Below are positions 53,204 through 62,139 of a stretch of DNA of 64,000 nucleotides, one piece after another. This stretch comes from Halobaculum marinum (lineage in GTDB: Archaea > Halobacteriota > Halobacteria > Halobacteriales > Haloferacaceae). Below the pieces are notes generated by a model. It was not told the DNA's origin. It made no database searches and saw only the letters and a list, made by a program, of their open reading frames with translations. A program made the translations under genes and the position numbers. The stretch lies in assembly GCF_029338555.1 (NCBI RefSeq), contig NZ_CP119989.1, forward strand, positions 1,984,001 through 2,048,000, given 5' to 3'. How positions within the stretch are numbered: the first letter of the stretch is position 1; each line of letters starts with the position of its first letter.

Positions 53204-54330
53204 GTGTCCTCCTTGAGTGCGTCAGTCCGCAGCTGTTCGAGCTCGTCGATGCGATAACACGCCGACCGGTGAGCGCGTTGGTCGGTTGCCTCCTGCACGA
53301 GGCCGTCGGCCTCGGCGGCGTCCACGTCGTACATCGGTGGGTGGCTCGCGTGACACTCCTCGATGGCGAACGGGCACCGCTCGCGGAACCGACAGCCTGC
53401 CTCGGGGTCGCGAAGCGTCGGCGGCGTCCCGGGGATGGAGACGAGGTCCTGATCCGCCGAGGTGATCGTCGGGAACGAGTTCTTCAGCCCGAGCGTGTAC
53501 GGGTTGGCGGTGTCGCCGAAGATTTCGTCTTTCGGCCCCGACTCCATGACCTTCCCGCCGTACATCACGGCCATCCGGTCGCAGATCTCCGCCATCACCG
53601 AGATGTCGTGGCTGATGACGAGGATGGAGACGCCGAACTCCTCTTGGAGTTTCTCCAGTTCTTCCAGGATGCGGTCCTGGATGATCACGTCGAGTGCGGT
53701 CGTCGGCTCGTCGGCGATGAGCAGGTCCGGACTGCACGCCATCGCCATCGCGATGACGGCGCGCTGTTTCATCCCGCCGGAGAACTGGTGGGCGTAGTCG
53801 TCGGCCCGATCCGGCTCGATGCCGACCCGCTCCAGCAGGTCGCGGGCGCGTTCGTGCGCTTCCTCCGCAGTCGTCTCCGGTTCGTGCCGGAGGATCGCCT
53901 CCACGATCTGGTCGCCGACCTTGTACACCGGGTTGAGCGCGTTCATCGCCGACTGCGGGATGATGGCGATGTCGCGCCAGCGGATGTCGCGGATCTGCTT
54001 GTTCGTCAGCGCCGCAAGGTCCGTCTTGCCGTCCTCGCGGACCGGCTTGTCCGGGTCGTCGATGACGGACTGCTTCACGTCGCCGTTCTTGTCGGTCCAC
54101 TGCGGGAGCGTCCCGTCGAACCAGACGTTGCCGCCCTCGACGTAGCCGTTGTCGTCGAGCAGGTGGACGAGGCTCTTCGCGAGCGTCGTCTTCCCGCAGC
54201 CAGACTCGCCGACGAGCCCGTACGTCTCCCCGCGCTCGACCGAGAAGCTCACCTGGTCGGTCGCGTGGACCGACGAGCCGTCGTCGACCGCGTAGCGGAT
54301 CGAGAGGTCGTTTACCTCGAGTAGTGTCAT
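53173..54330 (-). CDS. dppD: Dipeptide/oligopeptide ABC transporter ATPase, first
   Basis: A 385-residue ATPase of the peptide transporter, pairing with DppF. Walker A GESGCGKTT (about 38-46), signature FSGGMKQRAVIAMAMA (about 190-205), Walker B LLIADEPTTALDV and H-loop ILVISHDISVMAEICD. The compact C-terminal Cys domain is canonical: GCRFRERCPFAIEECHASHPP...RSACYR (about 311-372). It starts ten bases after the end of the dppC gene. Confidence 0.95.
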   Translation of the reverse strand: MTLLEVNDLSIRYAVDDGSSVHATDQVSFSVERGETYGLVGESGCGKTTLAKSLVHLLDDNGYVEGGNVWFDGTLPQWTDKNGDVKQSVIDDPDKPVREDGKTDLAALTNKQIRDIRWRDIAIIPQSAMNALNPVYKVGDQIVEAILRHEPETTAEEAHERARDLLERVGIEPDRADDYAHQFSGGMKQRAVIAMAMACSPDLLIADEPTTALDVIIQDRILEELEKLQEEFGVSILVISHDISVMAEICDRMAVMYGGKVMESGPKDEIFGDTANPYTLGLKNSFPTITSADQDLVSIPGTPPTLRDPEAGCRFRERCPFAIEECHASHPPMYDVDAAEADGLVQEATDQRAHRSACYRIDELEQLRTDALKEDTWTEQRIESR

Positions 54331-54340
54331 TGGATGTGTT

Positions 54341-55303
54341 CTATCGCTGTGGGTTGGTCACGTCCTCCATCGAGAAGCCGATGAAGTAGAACGATGCGGC
54401 CATCAGCATCAGCGCGATGCCCGGCGGCAGCAGCCACCACCACGCCGAGAAGATGTACCCCTGCGACTGGATGTTCTGCAACATCAGCCCCCAGGAGTTG
54501 GCGGTGAAGTCCGCCAGCCCGAGGTACGCCAGCGACGCCTGCGCGATGACCGCGCCCGCGGCGTCCTGTGCGAGGAAGACGAACGAGATGGGGAGCACGT
54601 TCGGCATGATGTGGCGGAAGATGATCCGCGTGTCCGACGCGCCGGCGACCTTCGCCGACTCGACGTACGAGCGCTCCTTCAGCGAGAGTGTCTCCCCGCG
54701 GACCGTGATGCAGTTGTTCAGCCACGAGGTGACCGCGATGCCGATGATGATGTTCGTCGTCGTGATGCCGCGGATGGCGACGAGCACGATGAGGAACGGC
54801 AGGAACGGCAGGCCGTACATGATGTCGACGAAGCGCTGGATCGTCTCGTCGATCCAGGTGTCGCCGTAGAACCCCGAGATGAGACCGAGCGGAACGCCGA
54901 CGAGACTGGAGAGCAGCCCCGCGGCCAGACCGATGTACATCGCGTTCTTCGCGGAGTAGATTACGAGCGAGAGCACCCCCGCGCCGTTGGCGTTGGTGCC
55001 CAGCGGCGCGAAGAAGGGGTCGCCGAACGCCGGCGGGTGCGGCAGCGACCGGATCTGTTCGCCGGTCAGGCGGCGGTCGAACGGTGGCTCACCGAGGTAC
55101 GCCACCCACTCGGTCGAGTGTGGCGCGAACACGCCGGGTGCGATGGACCACAGCGTGTAGATGGTGAGGATGACGAGGCCGAGCACGCCGATGCGGTGCT
55201 CGGTGAACCGGCTCCAGCCGCGACGGAAGCGCTCGATACGCGGCTCCCACTTCCGCTTGAACGATTCTCCGTCGGATCCGGATGATTCCTGTTGCGTAGC
55301 CAT
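54341..55303 (-). CDS. dppC: Dipeptide/oligopeptide ABC transporter permease, second
   Basis: A 320-residue permease with about six spans. The N-terminal cytoplasmic part is polar (KRKWEPRIERFRRGWSRFTEHRIG) and the EAA coupling motif lies in YVESAKVAGASDTRIIFRHIMPNVLPISFV (about 217-246). The segment GTNANGAGVLSLVIYSAKNAMYIGLAAG is typical of DppC. The C-terminus LMAASFYFIGFSMEDVTNPQR is the hallmark ending GDGLRDALDP-like region. It overlaps dppB by one base. Confidence 0.94.
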   Translation of the reverse strand: MATQQESSGSDGESFKRKWEPRIERFRRGWSRFTEHRIGVLGLVILTIYTLWSIAPGVFAPHSTEWVAYLGEPPFDRRLTGEQIRSLPHPPAFGDPFFAPLGTNANGAGVLSLVIYSAKNAMYIGLAAGLLSSLVGVPLGLISGFYGDTWIDETIQRFVDIMYGLPFLPFLIVLVAIRGITTTNIIIGIAVTSWLNNCITVRGETLSLKERSYVESAKVAGASDTRIIFRHIMPNVLPISFVFLAQDAAGAVIAQASLAYLGLADFTANSWGLMLQNIQSQGYIFSAWWWLLPPGIALMLMAASFYFIGFSMEDVTNPQR

Positions 55304-56292
55304 TATTCACCCTCCCCGAACTTGATCCGGGGGTCGAGGTACGTGTAGACGACGTCCGTCAGCAGTCGCATCACGACGACCAGCACGGCCAGCATGAAGA
55401 ACACGGCCTGTGCGATGGGGAAGTCGCGGTTGAGGACTGCCGACACGATGATCTGCCCCATCCCGGGCCAGTTGAACACGTTCTCGATGATCACCGACCC
55501 GTCGATCAGGAACGCGAGGCTCACGACCGCGCCGGTCGCGACCGGGATGAGCGCGTTGCGTGCGGCGTGTTTCACCATCACCGTCCGCTCCGAGAGGCCT
55601 TTCGCACGTGCGAGGAACACGTACCCCTCGTCGGTGACCTGGTTCATCGTCGGCCGCATGATCAGCATCGAGCCGACCCAACCGATGAAAGTGAGGCTGA
55701 TGATGGGGAGTGCGATGTGGTACATCACGTCCCGCATCACCGTGAACGCGGTCCACTCGAACTCGGGGAACTGAGTGAACATGTACGCGCTCGGCAACAG
55801 GTCGAGCTCGTAGTTCAGCAGCCAGATGAACAGCCACGAGATCCAGAACGCCGGCATGGAGTACAGCAGCAGCGACGTGCTGAAGATGGTCTTGTCCTTG
55901 GTGGAGCCGCGCCACCAGCCGAGGTACATGCCGACCAGGGGGCCGACGATGAACCCGACGATGAACGTCGACCCGAACAGGACGAGCGTCCGCGGCATCC
56001 GGCGGATGATCAGATCCGCCACGGCGACGTTCTGTGTGGGGGACCGGCCGAAGTTGCCGGTCTGGTAGTTGATCATGAACCGAAGGTACTGTTGCCACAA
56101 TGGTTCGTTCAGTCCCCACGTTTCCCGGATCCTGTCGACCTGCTCGGCTGTCATCCCCGGGGACATCATACCCGTAATGAACGAACCGGGCATGCTCCGG
56201 AGGAGAACGAACAGGAGCGACATGATCACCAGGAGCGTCAGGTACGAAACGACGATCCGTTTGGCGAGGTATTTTCCACTGATTCTAGTCAT
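55303..56292 (-). CDS. dppB: Dipeptide/oligopeptide ABC transporter permease, first
   Basis: A 329-residue permease. The N-terminus YLAKRIVVSYLTLLVIMSLLFVLLRSMPGSF is typical of DppB. The EAA coupling loop is FLARAKGLSERTVMVKHAARNALIPVATGAVVSLAFLIDGSVIIENVFNWPGMGQ (about 225-280). The C-terminal DVVYTYLDPRIKFGEGE closes the protein. It starts 170 bp after the end of the binding-protein gene; the hairpin at 56429 lies between them. Confidence 0.95.
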   Translation of the reverse strand: MTRISGKYLAKRIVVSYLTLLVIMSLLFVLLRSMPGSFITGMMSPGMTAEQVDRIRETWGLNEPLWQQYLRFMINYQTGNFGRSPTQNVAVADLIIRRMPRTLVLFGSTFIVGFIVGPLVGMYLGWWRGSTKDKTIFSTSLLLYSMPAFWISWLFIWLLNYELDLLPSAYMFTQFPEFEWTAFTVMRDVMYHIALPIISLTFIGWVGSMLIMRPTMNQVTDEGYVFLARAKGLSERTVMVKHAARNALIPVATGAVVSLAFLIDGSVIIENVFNWPGMGQIIVSAVLNRDFPIAQAVFFMLAVLVVVMRLLTDVVYTYLDPRIKFGEGE

Positions 56293-56428
56293 GCGTTGTG
56301 GGACCGCTCAGCGTGGTGGTTTATCGTGAAGGCGACGGTATGAACCTGTTGCATCTTCCGTTTAGAACCGCCGACGCCGACTGAAACCCCGGCGGGGAGA
56401 ACGAGGTTTCCGGCGTCGAACGGGACCG

Positions 56429-56457
56429 GATCCGGACCGGTGACCACCGGTCGGATC
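56429..56457 (-). terminator. Hairpin after the binding-protein gene
   Basis: Arms GATCC-G-GACCGGTG and CACCGGTC-GGATC form a stem of 13 pairs with one bulged G and a 2-nt loop. It starts five bases after the dppA stop (minus strand). It may reduce read-through or protect the upstream transcript, letting the receptor be made in excess of permeases; no U-run follows. Confidence 0.5.
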
Positions 56458-56461
56458 GCAG

Positions 56462-58519
56462 TTATTCGTTCTTGTGAACCTGGAGGATCTGGTTCGACAG
56501 GTACGTCGCGCCGGGGCCGGGGATGTTGCCGATGAAGCCCTTCCAGTCGGCAGAGTTGACCGGCCACTTCGTGACCTCGTAGTCGGTGATCATCGTCGGG
56601 AAGTCGAGGTAGATGCGCTCGACGGCCTCCCGCGACAGCTGGTTACGCTCGTCGGTGTCGAGGGTGACGCGTGCCTCGGAGATGAGGTCGTCCGCGCTCG
56701 CGTCCTCGAACAGGCCGTAGCCCATCGGGTTGTTGAGCAGCGTACTCGTGTTGTTCTCGTCGCCAACGTCCGTCGTGGAGTGGTCGTCGGCGTTTGCCGA
56801 GTGGAACAGCCCGTAGAGCGTACTCGTCGCGAACGGCGAGAGGCTGGACCAACCCATCGGGAAGATGTCGAAGTCCTCCTCGCCGTACACCTTGCCGACC
56901 ATGGTGTTGAACGACATGACCTGCCGGTTGATCGGGATCCCGATCGACTGCAGGTTGCCGATGAAGTTCTCGACCATCTTTGCCGTCTGCGGGCTGGAGT
57001 CGGCCGGGTACACGTACATCGTGAGCGGCCCGCCGTTGATCTCGGTGATCGTCTGGCCGTTCACGCGAATCTCCTTGTCCGTCTCCGCGTTCTGGAGCAC
57101 TTCGGACTCGACGGGACCGAACGAGTACTCGTGCTTGGCCTCCGTCTGACTGGCGGTGACGCCAGTGATGCTGCCGGGGTACTCCTGCCCGAGGTAGGTG
57201 CCACCCTCGCCGGTGACGACGGTGCCGCTCGTCAGGAAGTCACGGATGCCCTGCGCGTCGACGACGCCGGGGCTCGACTGACGGAAGGCGAACGCCTGCG
57301 TCGACGCGCCCGTGAGCAGTTCCTGGTCGCTGTCGGTCTCCGGGCGGACCGCGGTGTAGCCCGGCGGCATGACGAAGTCGCCCTCCTGGGCGTAGCCGCG
57401 CTGGAGCCGGTCGACCCAGTAGACGTCGTCGAAGGCGAAGCCCAGGACCTGGCGGAACGAGGCGTCGTCGAGCGGCGTCTTCCGGAGGTTGAACGAGTAG
57501 TGGCCGTAGCCCGTGTCGAACCCGTCGATGAGGCTGAGCCCCTCGGCGTTCTGTGCGTCCTCGATGCGGGACGTGCGGAGACTGCCGTACATCGAGTCGA
57601 TGTCGCCCTCGAAGAACGCCTGCGTCTGGGCCGACAGCGACGAGTACACGGAGATCCGCATGGCATCGATGAACGGACCGCCGCTACGGATTCCGGGCAC
57701 CTCCTCGCGCCACGCGAGCTCCGAGAGGTTGTACTCGCCCTCGCGCTCGGCGAAGGAGATCTCGATGGACGTGTCGGGCTCGTAGCGGGTGACGACACCC
57801 GGTCCGAGGCCGACGGGACCGCCGTTCTCGAACGGCGCGTACGTGTTGAAGTCGTCGACGCCCTCCCACTTGTGCTTCGGGAGGATCGGGAGGCCCAGCT
57901 GGGAGTAGGCGTACGTGCCGATCGGCTGGTTGAGGATCATCTCGCAGTCCCAGTCGGAGCTGTCGGACTCCTCGACCGACACGATCGGGTCGAGTGCGGA
58001 GATGTACTTGCCGGGCTGCTGCTCTTGGAGGTACTGATACGTGAACAGGACGTCCTCGACGGTGAACTCCTCGCCGTCGTTCCACGTCAGGCCGTCCGTG
58101 CGGACGTTGAACGAGATTCGGACGTTGTTCTGGTCGTTGTCACCCGTCTCGTCGAGTTCCTCCGACTCCCAGTCGGAGAAGACGTTGGGGTGCATCTCGA
58201 AGTTGACCGGGTCGATCGTCGCGCCCGTCTCGTAGATCTGGTCGAGGATGACCGCGGAGTACGCAGACGAGGTCGCGAGGATGTTGATCCCGCGCGGCGG
58301 TTCGCCGACGGCGAAGTTGAACACGCCGCCCGTCGGAACGTCGGCGCTGTCGTCGATCTCGGTCGGCGTCTTGTCTTCGGTCGGCGTCGACGCCTCCGTA
58401 GGCGTCTCCTCGGTGTCGCCGTTACCGCCGGAACAACCGGCGAGGCCCACCGAGACTGCTGCGACCCCAGTTCCCTGGAGGAACCGGCGCCGGCTGGAAT
58501 CGGACTGCTTGTCTGTCAT
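56462..58519 (-). CDS. dppA: Peptide ABC transporter substrate-binding lipoprotein
   Basis: A 685-residue SBP_bac_5 receptor with a Tat lipoprotein signal (SSRRRFLQGTGVAAVSVGLAGC, about 8-29) and an acidic Thr/Glu tether (about 30-60). Conserved segments are GLTWNDGEEFTVEDVLFTYQYLQE (about 139-162) and ASFRQVLGFAFDDVYWVDRLQRG (about 365-387). The last part (about 620-685) has LDTDERNQLSREAVERIYLDFPTMITDY. It captures peptides (or another solute; the family also carries nickel or sugars) for DppBCDF. It is the first gene of the operon, with a TATA-like box about 27 nt before the ATG. Confidence 0.93.
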   Translation of the reverse strand: MTDKQSDSSRRRFLQGTGVAAVSVGLAGCSGGNGDTEETPTEASTPTEDKTPTEIDDSADVPTGGVFNFAVGEPPRGINILATSSAYSAVILDQIYETGATIDPVNFEMHPNVFSDWESEELDETGDNDQNNVRISFNVRTDGLTWNDGEEFTVEDVLFTYQYLQEQQPGKYISALDPIVSVEESDSSDWDCEMILNQPIGTYAYSQLGLPILPKHKWEGVDDFNTYAPFENGGPVGLGPGVVTRYEPDTSIEISFAEREGEYNLSELAWREEVPGIRSGGPFIDAMRISVYSSLSAQTQAFFEGDIDSMYGSLRTSRIEDAQNAEGLSLIDGFDTGYGHYSFNLRKTPLDDASFRQVLGFAFDDVYWVDRLQRGYAQEGDFVMPPGYTAVRPETDSDQELLTGASTQAFAFRQSSPGVVDAQGIRDFLTSGTVVTGEGGTYLGQEYPGSITGVTASQTEAKHEYSFGPVESEVLQNAETDKEIRVNGQTITEINGGPLTMYVYPADSSPQTAKMVENFIGNLQSIGIPINRQVMSFNTMVGKVYGEEDFDIFPMGWSSLSPFATSTLYGLFHSANADDHSTTDVGDENNTSTLLNNPMGYGLFEDASADDLISEARVTLDTDERNQLSREAVERIYLDFPTMITDYEVTKWPVNSADWKGFIGNIPGPGATYLSNQILQVHKNE

Positions 58520-58531
58520 ACGACGCTACGT

Positions 58532-58550
58532 TATGGAATGCCATACTTAA
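58532..58550 (-). promoter_or_regulatory. dpp promoter with inverted repeat
   Basis: TATA-like TTAAGTAT (minus strand, 58543-58550) lies about 27 nt before the dppA ATG. Abutting it, TATGG-AATG-CCATA (58532-58545) is an inverted repeat placed between TATA and start, where a repressor would block initiation. Confidence 0.45.
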
Positions 58551-58582
58551 CTATGTGGGTTTCTCGCATGAAGTAGTGCCAC

Positions 58583-58655
58583 TTTACGTGCACGACAGAA
58601 CGGCCCAAACCCTCCGATCCACCGGATGTTTTCATCATTGAGTTTACGTTCACGA
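58583..58655. repeat. Direct repeat TTTACGTKCACGA upstream of dpp
   Basis: TTTACGTGCACGA (58583-58595) and TTTACGTTCACGA (58643-58655) are 12 of 13 identical and 60 bp apart in an AT-richer 237-bp intergenic region. They may be a binding site for a regulator of the dpp operon. Confidence 0.35.
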
Positions 58656-58756
58656 AGTGATTTCGCTGAGTTTTGGATAATCTGCAGCCTCGCGAAAACA
58701 GCCGCAAACGGAACGTTGGTTGCTCCCCGGGGGTGCCTCGACGGTCCGCCAGCGAG

Positions 58757-59032
58757 TCACTCGCCGTGTGCGTCCGACCGCGTCCGGAGTCCGAAATACA
58801 TGGCTAACGTCACCGCCGCCATCCCGCCAGAGAGGTAAGTGGTCGCCGGTGCGGACGCCTCGCCCCGCCGTGCGAGTTCCATCCCGAGAAAGGCCCACGC
58901 GCTCGCGGTCGCGAACCCGAACGCCATGGCGCCGTAGCCGAGGCGCTCGTCGCCGCGGGCGTGGAAGTAGACGCCGACGGTCAACACGAGTCCCCCGAGG
59001 AGCGCGAGGACGGTCCGTGTACCGACTGCCAT
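58757..59032 (-). CDS. 91-aa membrane protein
   Basis: Three hydrophobic stretches (about 6-24, 31-50 and 65-82) joined by short polar loops (HARGDERLG, ARRGEASAPATTY). The ATG at 59032 begins MAVGTRTVLALLGGLVLTVG; the longer open frame upstream lacks coding features. It is divergent from the DJ-1/PfpI gene. Unknown function. Confidence 0.7.
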   Translation of the reverse strand: MAVGTRTVLALLGGLVLTVGVYFHARGDERLGYGAMAFGFATASAWAFLGMELARRGEASAPATTYLSGGMAAVTLAMYFGLRTRSDAHGE

Positions 59033-59131
59033 ACCCCCCGTTGCTACGGGTCTCATATAAGCCGTCCGGGGTGGCACCAGGTGTGCCGCCGCCGTCACGT
59101 TTTCCGGTGGCGAGGCCGACGTTCCGACTGG

Positions 59132-59830
59132 ATGACTGACTCACCGAGCGCGCTGTTCGTCGTCAGCGAAGAGGGGTACTGGGCAGAGGAGTGCATCGAG
59201 CCACTCACGACGCTCGACGCGGCCGGTGTCGACGTGACGGTCGCGACGCCGTCCGGGTCGCCACCGGTCGTCGACGAGCGGTCGCTCGATCCGGACGACG
59301 TGGGAGAGGACACCGTCGCCCGGTTCCGTGAGATTCACGAGACGGACGAGCGACTGAACGACCCCGAACCGCTCGCCGCGGTCGACGCCGCCGACTACGA
59401 GGCGGTGGTGTTCCCCGGCGGACACGGCACCGAGTGGGACGTGAACCAGGACGTCCACGCCCGCGGCGCGCTGCGGGAGGCCGTCGCCGGCGACGACGGC
59501 GTCGCACTCGTCGTCTGTCACGCCGTCGGCATCCTCGCGTTCACCCGCGACCAGGACGGCGGGTTCCTCGTCGACGGGCGCGACGTGACCGGCTTCCCAA
59601 ACGCATGGGAAGAAGGAATCGTCGACGAGTACGATCGGATCGAGGGGCGCAAACTCCCGTACTGGGTCGAAGACGAGGTCGTCGCCGCTGGCGGCAACTG
59701 GGACGCCGAACTCGACGCCGACACCAGCGTCACCGTCGACGGCGACCTGATCACCGCCCGCGGCCCGGGGTCGTCGTCGGCCGCGGCGGAGACGCTCCTC
59801 GCGGAGTTGGGCGTCGAACTACCAGCCTGA
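59132..59830 (+). CDS. DJ-1/PfpI family protein (type 1 amidotransferase-like)
   Basis: A 232-residue protein of the Hsp31/PfpI/DJ-1 superfamily. The nucleophile elbow is ALVVCHAVGILAF (Cys about 129), preceded by the oxyanion region VVFPGGHGTEWDV (about 90-102) and the Glu-containing start VVSEEGYWAEECIEPLTTL (about 10-28). Members act as glyoxalases/deglycases, chaperones or proteases; the Cys-His pair and size resemble Hsp31-type glyoxalase III. The cytosolic enzyme has no signal. The partner reaction is not indicated by neighbours. Confidence 0.9.
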   Translation: MTDSPSALFVVSEEGYWAEECIEPLTTLDAAGVDVTVATPSGSPPVVDERSLDPDDVGEDTVARFREIHETDERLNDPEPLAAVDAADYEAVVFPGGHGTEWDVNQDVHARGALREAVAGDDGVALVVCHAVGILAFTRDQDGGFLVDGRDVTGFPNAWEEGIVDEYDRIEGRKLPYWVEDEVVAAGGNWDAELDADTSVTVDGDLITARGPGSSSAAAETLLAELGVELPA

Positions 59831-59883
59831 GGCTGCGGCTCCAGGCGTGAGGGCACCGGCGGTCGCTCCCGACCGACCGCGAC

Positions 59884-60168
59884 TCAGGTCCGAATGACGA
59901 ACGCCGGTTCCTCGACGTTCTCTCCCTTGCACTCCGGACACCGCGACGGCGAGTTCACGGGGTCGTCGAAGCGGTCGAAGCCGCAGTCGCGACACTCCGG
60001 GGGCGCGACGAGGAACTCCTCCTCGTCGGGGAGCGACTGGGCCACGTGGTCGAGGTGGTCGTAGACGGTCGAGCGAGTCACGTCGAACTCCGCCGCGAGC
60101 GCGCTCGCCGGGAGTGCCCGCTCGCGAAGTTCGTCTGCGATCTGTTCGCGCGTCGTTCGGTCCGGCAT
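59884..60168 (-). CDS. HTH-zinc ribbon transcriptional regulator
   Basis: A 94-residue protein. The N-terminal helix-turn-helix (about 5-45) has TREQIADELRERALPASALAAEFDVTRSTVYDHLDHVAQSL. The C-terminal zinc ribbon has paired Cys in PPECRDCGFDRFDDPVNSPSRCPECKGENVEEPAF (Cys about 58, 61, 76 and 79). Such haloarchaeal proteins act as small DNA-binding regulators. It is divergent from the nucleotidyltransferase gene with 129 bp between them, so it may regulate that gene; this is only positional inference. Confidence 0.87.
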   Translation of the reverse strand: MPDRTTREQIADELRERALPASALAAEFDVTRSTVYDHLDHVAQSLPDEEEFLVAPPECRDCGFDRFDDPVNSPSRCPECKGENVEEPAFVIRT

Positions 60169-60264
60169 ACCCCACCCAGGTGGGCCGGTGTCGAATCGCT
60201 TTCGCCGCCCGACGTGCGGCGCCGACTGGGGGTCGTCGGTCGTGTCACTGGGTCGAGAGAGGAA

Positions 60265-60280
60265 AGACCCTTGTGAGTTC
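60265..60280 (+). promoter_or_regulatory. Probable promoter of the nucleotidyltransferase gene
   Basis: AGACCCTTGTGAGTTC has a BRE/TATA-like core about 27 nt before the ATG at 60298, consistent with leaderless transcription. Confidence 0.35.
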
Positions 60281-60297
60281 GCTTTGACGTTCCCTGC

Positions 60298-61266
60298 ATG
60301 AAAGCAGTAGTGCTCGCAGGGGGGTACGCGACCCGGATGTGGCCGATCACTCGCAACCGGCCGAAGATGCTCCTCCCCGTCGGCGACGGCACCGTTATCG
60401 ACGAGATATTCGCCGACTTGGAGGCAGACGACCGCGTGGACGAGGTGTTCGTCTCGACGAACGAGCGGTTCGCCGAGGAGTTCGAGTCGTACCTCGCCGA
60501 CTCTGCGTTCGAGAAACCGACCGTCTCCGTCGAGGACACCAGTGCCGAGTCGGAGAAGTTCGGCGTCGTCGGCGCGCTCGCGCAGTTGATCGACCGGGAG
60601 AACGTCGACGACGACCTGGTGGTCGTCGCCGGCGACAACCTCATCTCCTTCGACGTGGCCGAGTTCGTCGACTTCTTCGAGGAGAAGGGGACGCCCGCGC
60701 TGGCGGCGTACGACGTCGGGTCGCGCGAGCGCGCGAAGAGTTACGGGCTCGTCCAACTCGACGGCGACCGCGTCGTCGAGTTCCAGGAGAAGCCCGAGGA
60801 CCCCAAGAGCACGCTCGTCTCCATCGCCTGTTACGCCTTCCCCCGCGAAACGCTGGGTGACTTCGACGAGTACCTCTCCGACGGCAACAACCCCGACGAG
60901 CCCGGGTGGTTCATCCAGTGGCTCCAGTCGCGCCAGCCGGTCCACGCGTTCACCTTCGACGAGGCGTGGTTCGACATCGGGACGCCCGCGAGCTACCTCG
61001 ACGCCGTCTCGTGGTACCTCGGCGGCGAGTCGGTCGTCCACCCGGACGCCACCGTCGAGAACTCGGAAATCGGCGACAACGTGTACGTCCTCGCGGGCGC
61101 AGAGATCACCGACTCGACCGTCGAAGAGTCGGTCGTGTTCCGCAACGCCACCGTCCACGACGCGGACGTCCGGCGCAGCATCATCGACGAGGAGACGGTC
61201 GTCGACGGCCTCGACCTGTCGGGTGCACTCGTGGGCGCTCACTCGAAGCTGACGAACGAGGAGTAG
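60298..61266 (+). CDS. Sugar-phosphate nucleotidyltransferase with beta-helix tail
   Basis: A 322-residue enzyme that activates a sugar phosphate with NTP. The N-terminal nucleotidyltransferase fold has VVLAGGYATRMWPITRNRPKMLLPVGDGTVID (about 4-35), VVVAGDNLISFD (the metal-binding Asp, about 109-120) and AWFDIGTPASYLDAV (about 222-236). The C-terminal part (about 245-322) has hexapeptide-like turns VVHPDATVENSEIGDNVYVLAGAEITDSTVEESVVF, i.e. a left-handed beta-helix. It resembles GlmU/RmlA-type proteins; the sugar (glucose-1-P or GlcNAc-1-P) is not determinable. No cell-wall or glycosylation cluster surrounds it. Confidence 0.92.
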   Translation: MKAVVLAGGYATRMWPITRNRPKMLLPVGDGTVIDEIFADLEADDRVDEVFVSTNERFAEEFESYLADSAFEKPTVSVEDTSAESEKFGVVGALAQLIDRENVDDDLVVVAGDNLISFDVAEFVDFFEEKGTPALAAYDVGSRERAKSYGLVQLDGDRVVEFQEKPEDPKSTLVSIACYAFPRETLGDFDEYLSDGNNPDEPGWFIQWLQSRQPVHAFTFDEAWFDIGTPASYLDAVSWYLGGESVVHPDATVENSEIGDNVYVLAGAEITDSTVEESVVFRNATVHDADVRRSIIDEETVVDGLDLSGALVGAHSKLTNEE

Positions 61267-61307
61267 CCCCGCGAACTGCGGATTTTGTGGACTGGTCGGT
61301 TCGGTCG

Positions 61308-62048
61308 CTACTCGTCCCCCAGCCGCGCGTCCGTCACCCGGATCCGACCGCGGGTCCCCTCCCACTCGGTGTCGTACGTCAACTCGATCGGGCGGGCCAT
61401 GTGCGGTCCGTCGGTGACGAACGTCTCGAACTCCCCACCCTCGCCGAGGATGTGGACGCCGTACTCCTCGTTGAGCCGCTCCAACTCCGCGAGCGCCTCG
61501 TGGTCGAGCGTCCGCCCGAGCCACGACTCGTCGAGGCCCGCCGCCGCCACCTGCAGGATAGTGATCTCGAAGCCGGCGTCGAGCATCGCCTCCGCGAGTT
61601 CACGGGGGTCCTCCTGCCACAGCGGCGCGAACAGCTCGATCCCCAGGCGGTCGCACATCGCCTCGATCCGACTGGTCTGGAACTCCGACTCCACCGCGCC
61701 GGCGGTGACGCCGGCCAGCGGTGTCTCGGCGGCGATCGCCTCCAGCGCCCGCTCCATCGGTTCCAACTCCGTGTCCCCTTGCTCGCCGGAGTCGACGGTC
61801 TCGCTTGCCGCGAAGTCGTCGGGTTCGACCTCGGTCAGCGGCAGGCCGATGCTCTCGGCGGCCAGTCGGGCTAGGCGCGTCTCGGGGACGTGGTACATGT
61901 AGGAGTCGCCCGCGGGGTGGACCGTCAGCAGTCGCTCGACGGGTAACCCCGCCTCCAGCGCCTGGTACACCGCCCACGAGGAGTCCTTCCCGCCGGAGAA
62001 CAGCCCGACGTACACGCCGTCCGTCGGCGCTTCGGCGTCGTCGCTCAT
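61308..62048 (-). CDS. dph6: Diphthine-ammonia ligase (DUF71/ATP pyrophosphatase)
   Basis: A 246-residue ATP-dependent amidase-type ligase that completes diphthamide on elongation factor 2. The PP-loop YVGLFSGGKDSSWAVYQALEAG (about 13-34), PETRLARLAAESIGLPL and the highly conserved GVTAGAVESEFQTSRIEAMCDRLGIELFAPLWQEDPRELAEAMLDAGFE (about 115-162) identify the family, and the last signature is GVHILGEGGEFETFVTDGP. It is encoded opposite the nucleotidyltransferase with convergent ends. I start at the ATG at 62048; a longer N-terminus has no family match. Confidence 0.92.
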   Translation of the reverse strand: MSDDAEAPTDGVYVGLFSGGKDSSWAVYQALEAGLPVERLLTVHPAGDSYMYHVPETRLARLAAESIGLPLTEVEPDDFAASETVDSGEQGDTELEPMERALEAIAAETPLAGVTAGAVESEFQTSRIEAMCDRLGIELFAPLWQEDPRELAEAMLDAGFEITILQVAAAGLDESWLGRTLDHEALAELERLNEEYGVHILGEGGEFETFVTDGPHMARPIELTYDTEWEGTRGRIRVTDARLGDE

Positions 62049-62139
62049 ACCGTCGGTACGCGACGAGGCGACCTTACGGGTGACGGTTCGTCTCGCCCAC
62101 CGACAGTCGTTTGCCGGGGGCGCGCGTACCAGTCGTGGT

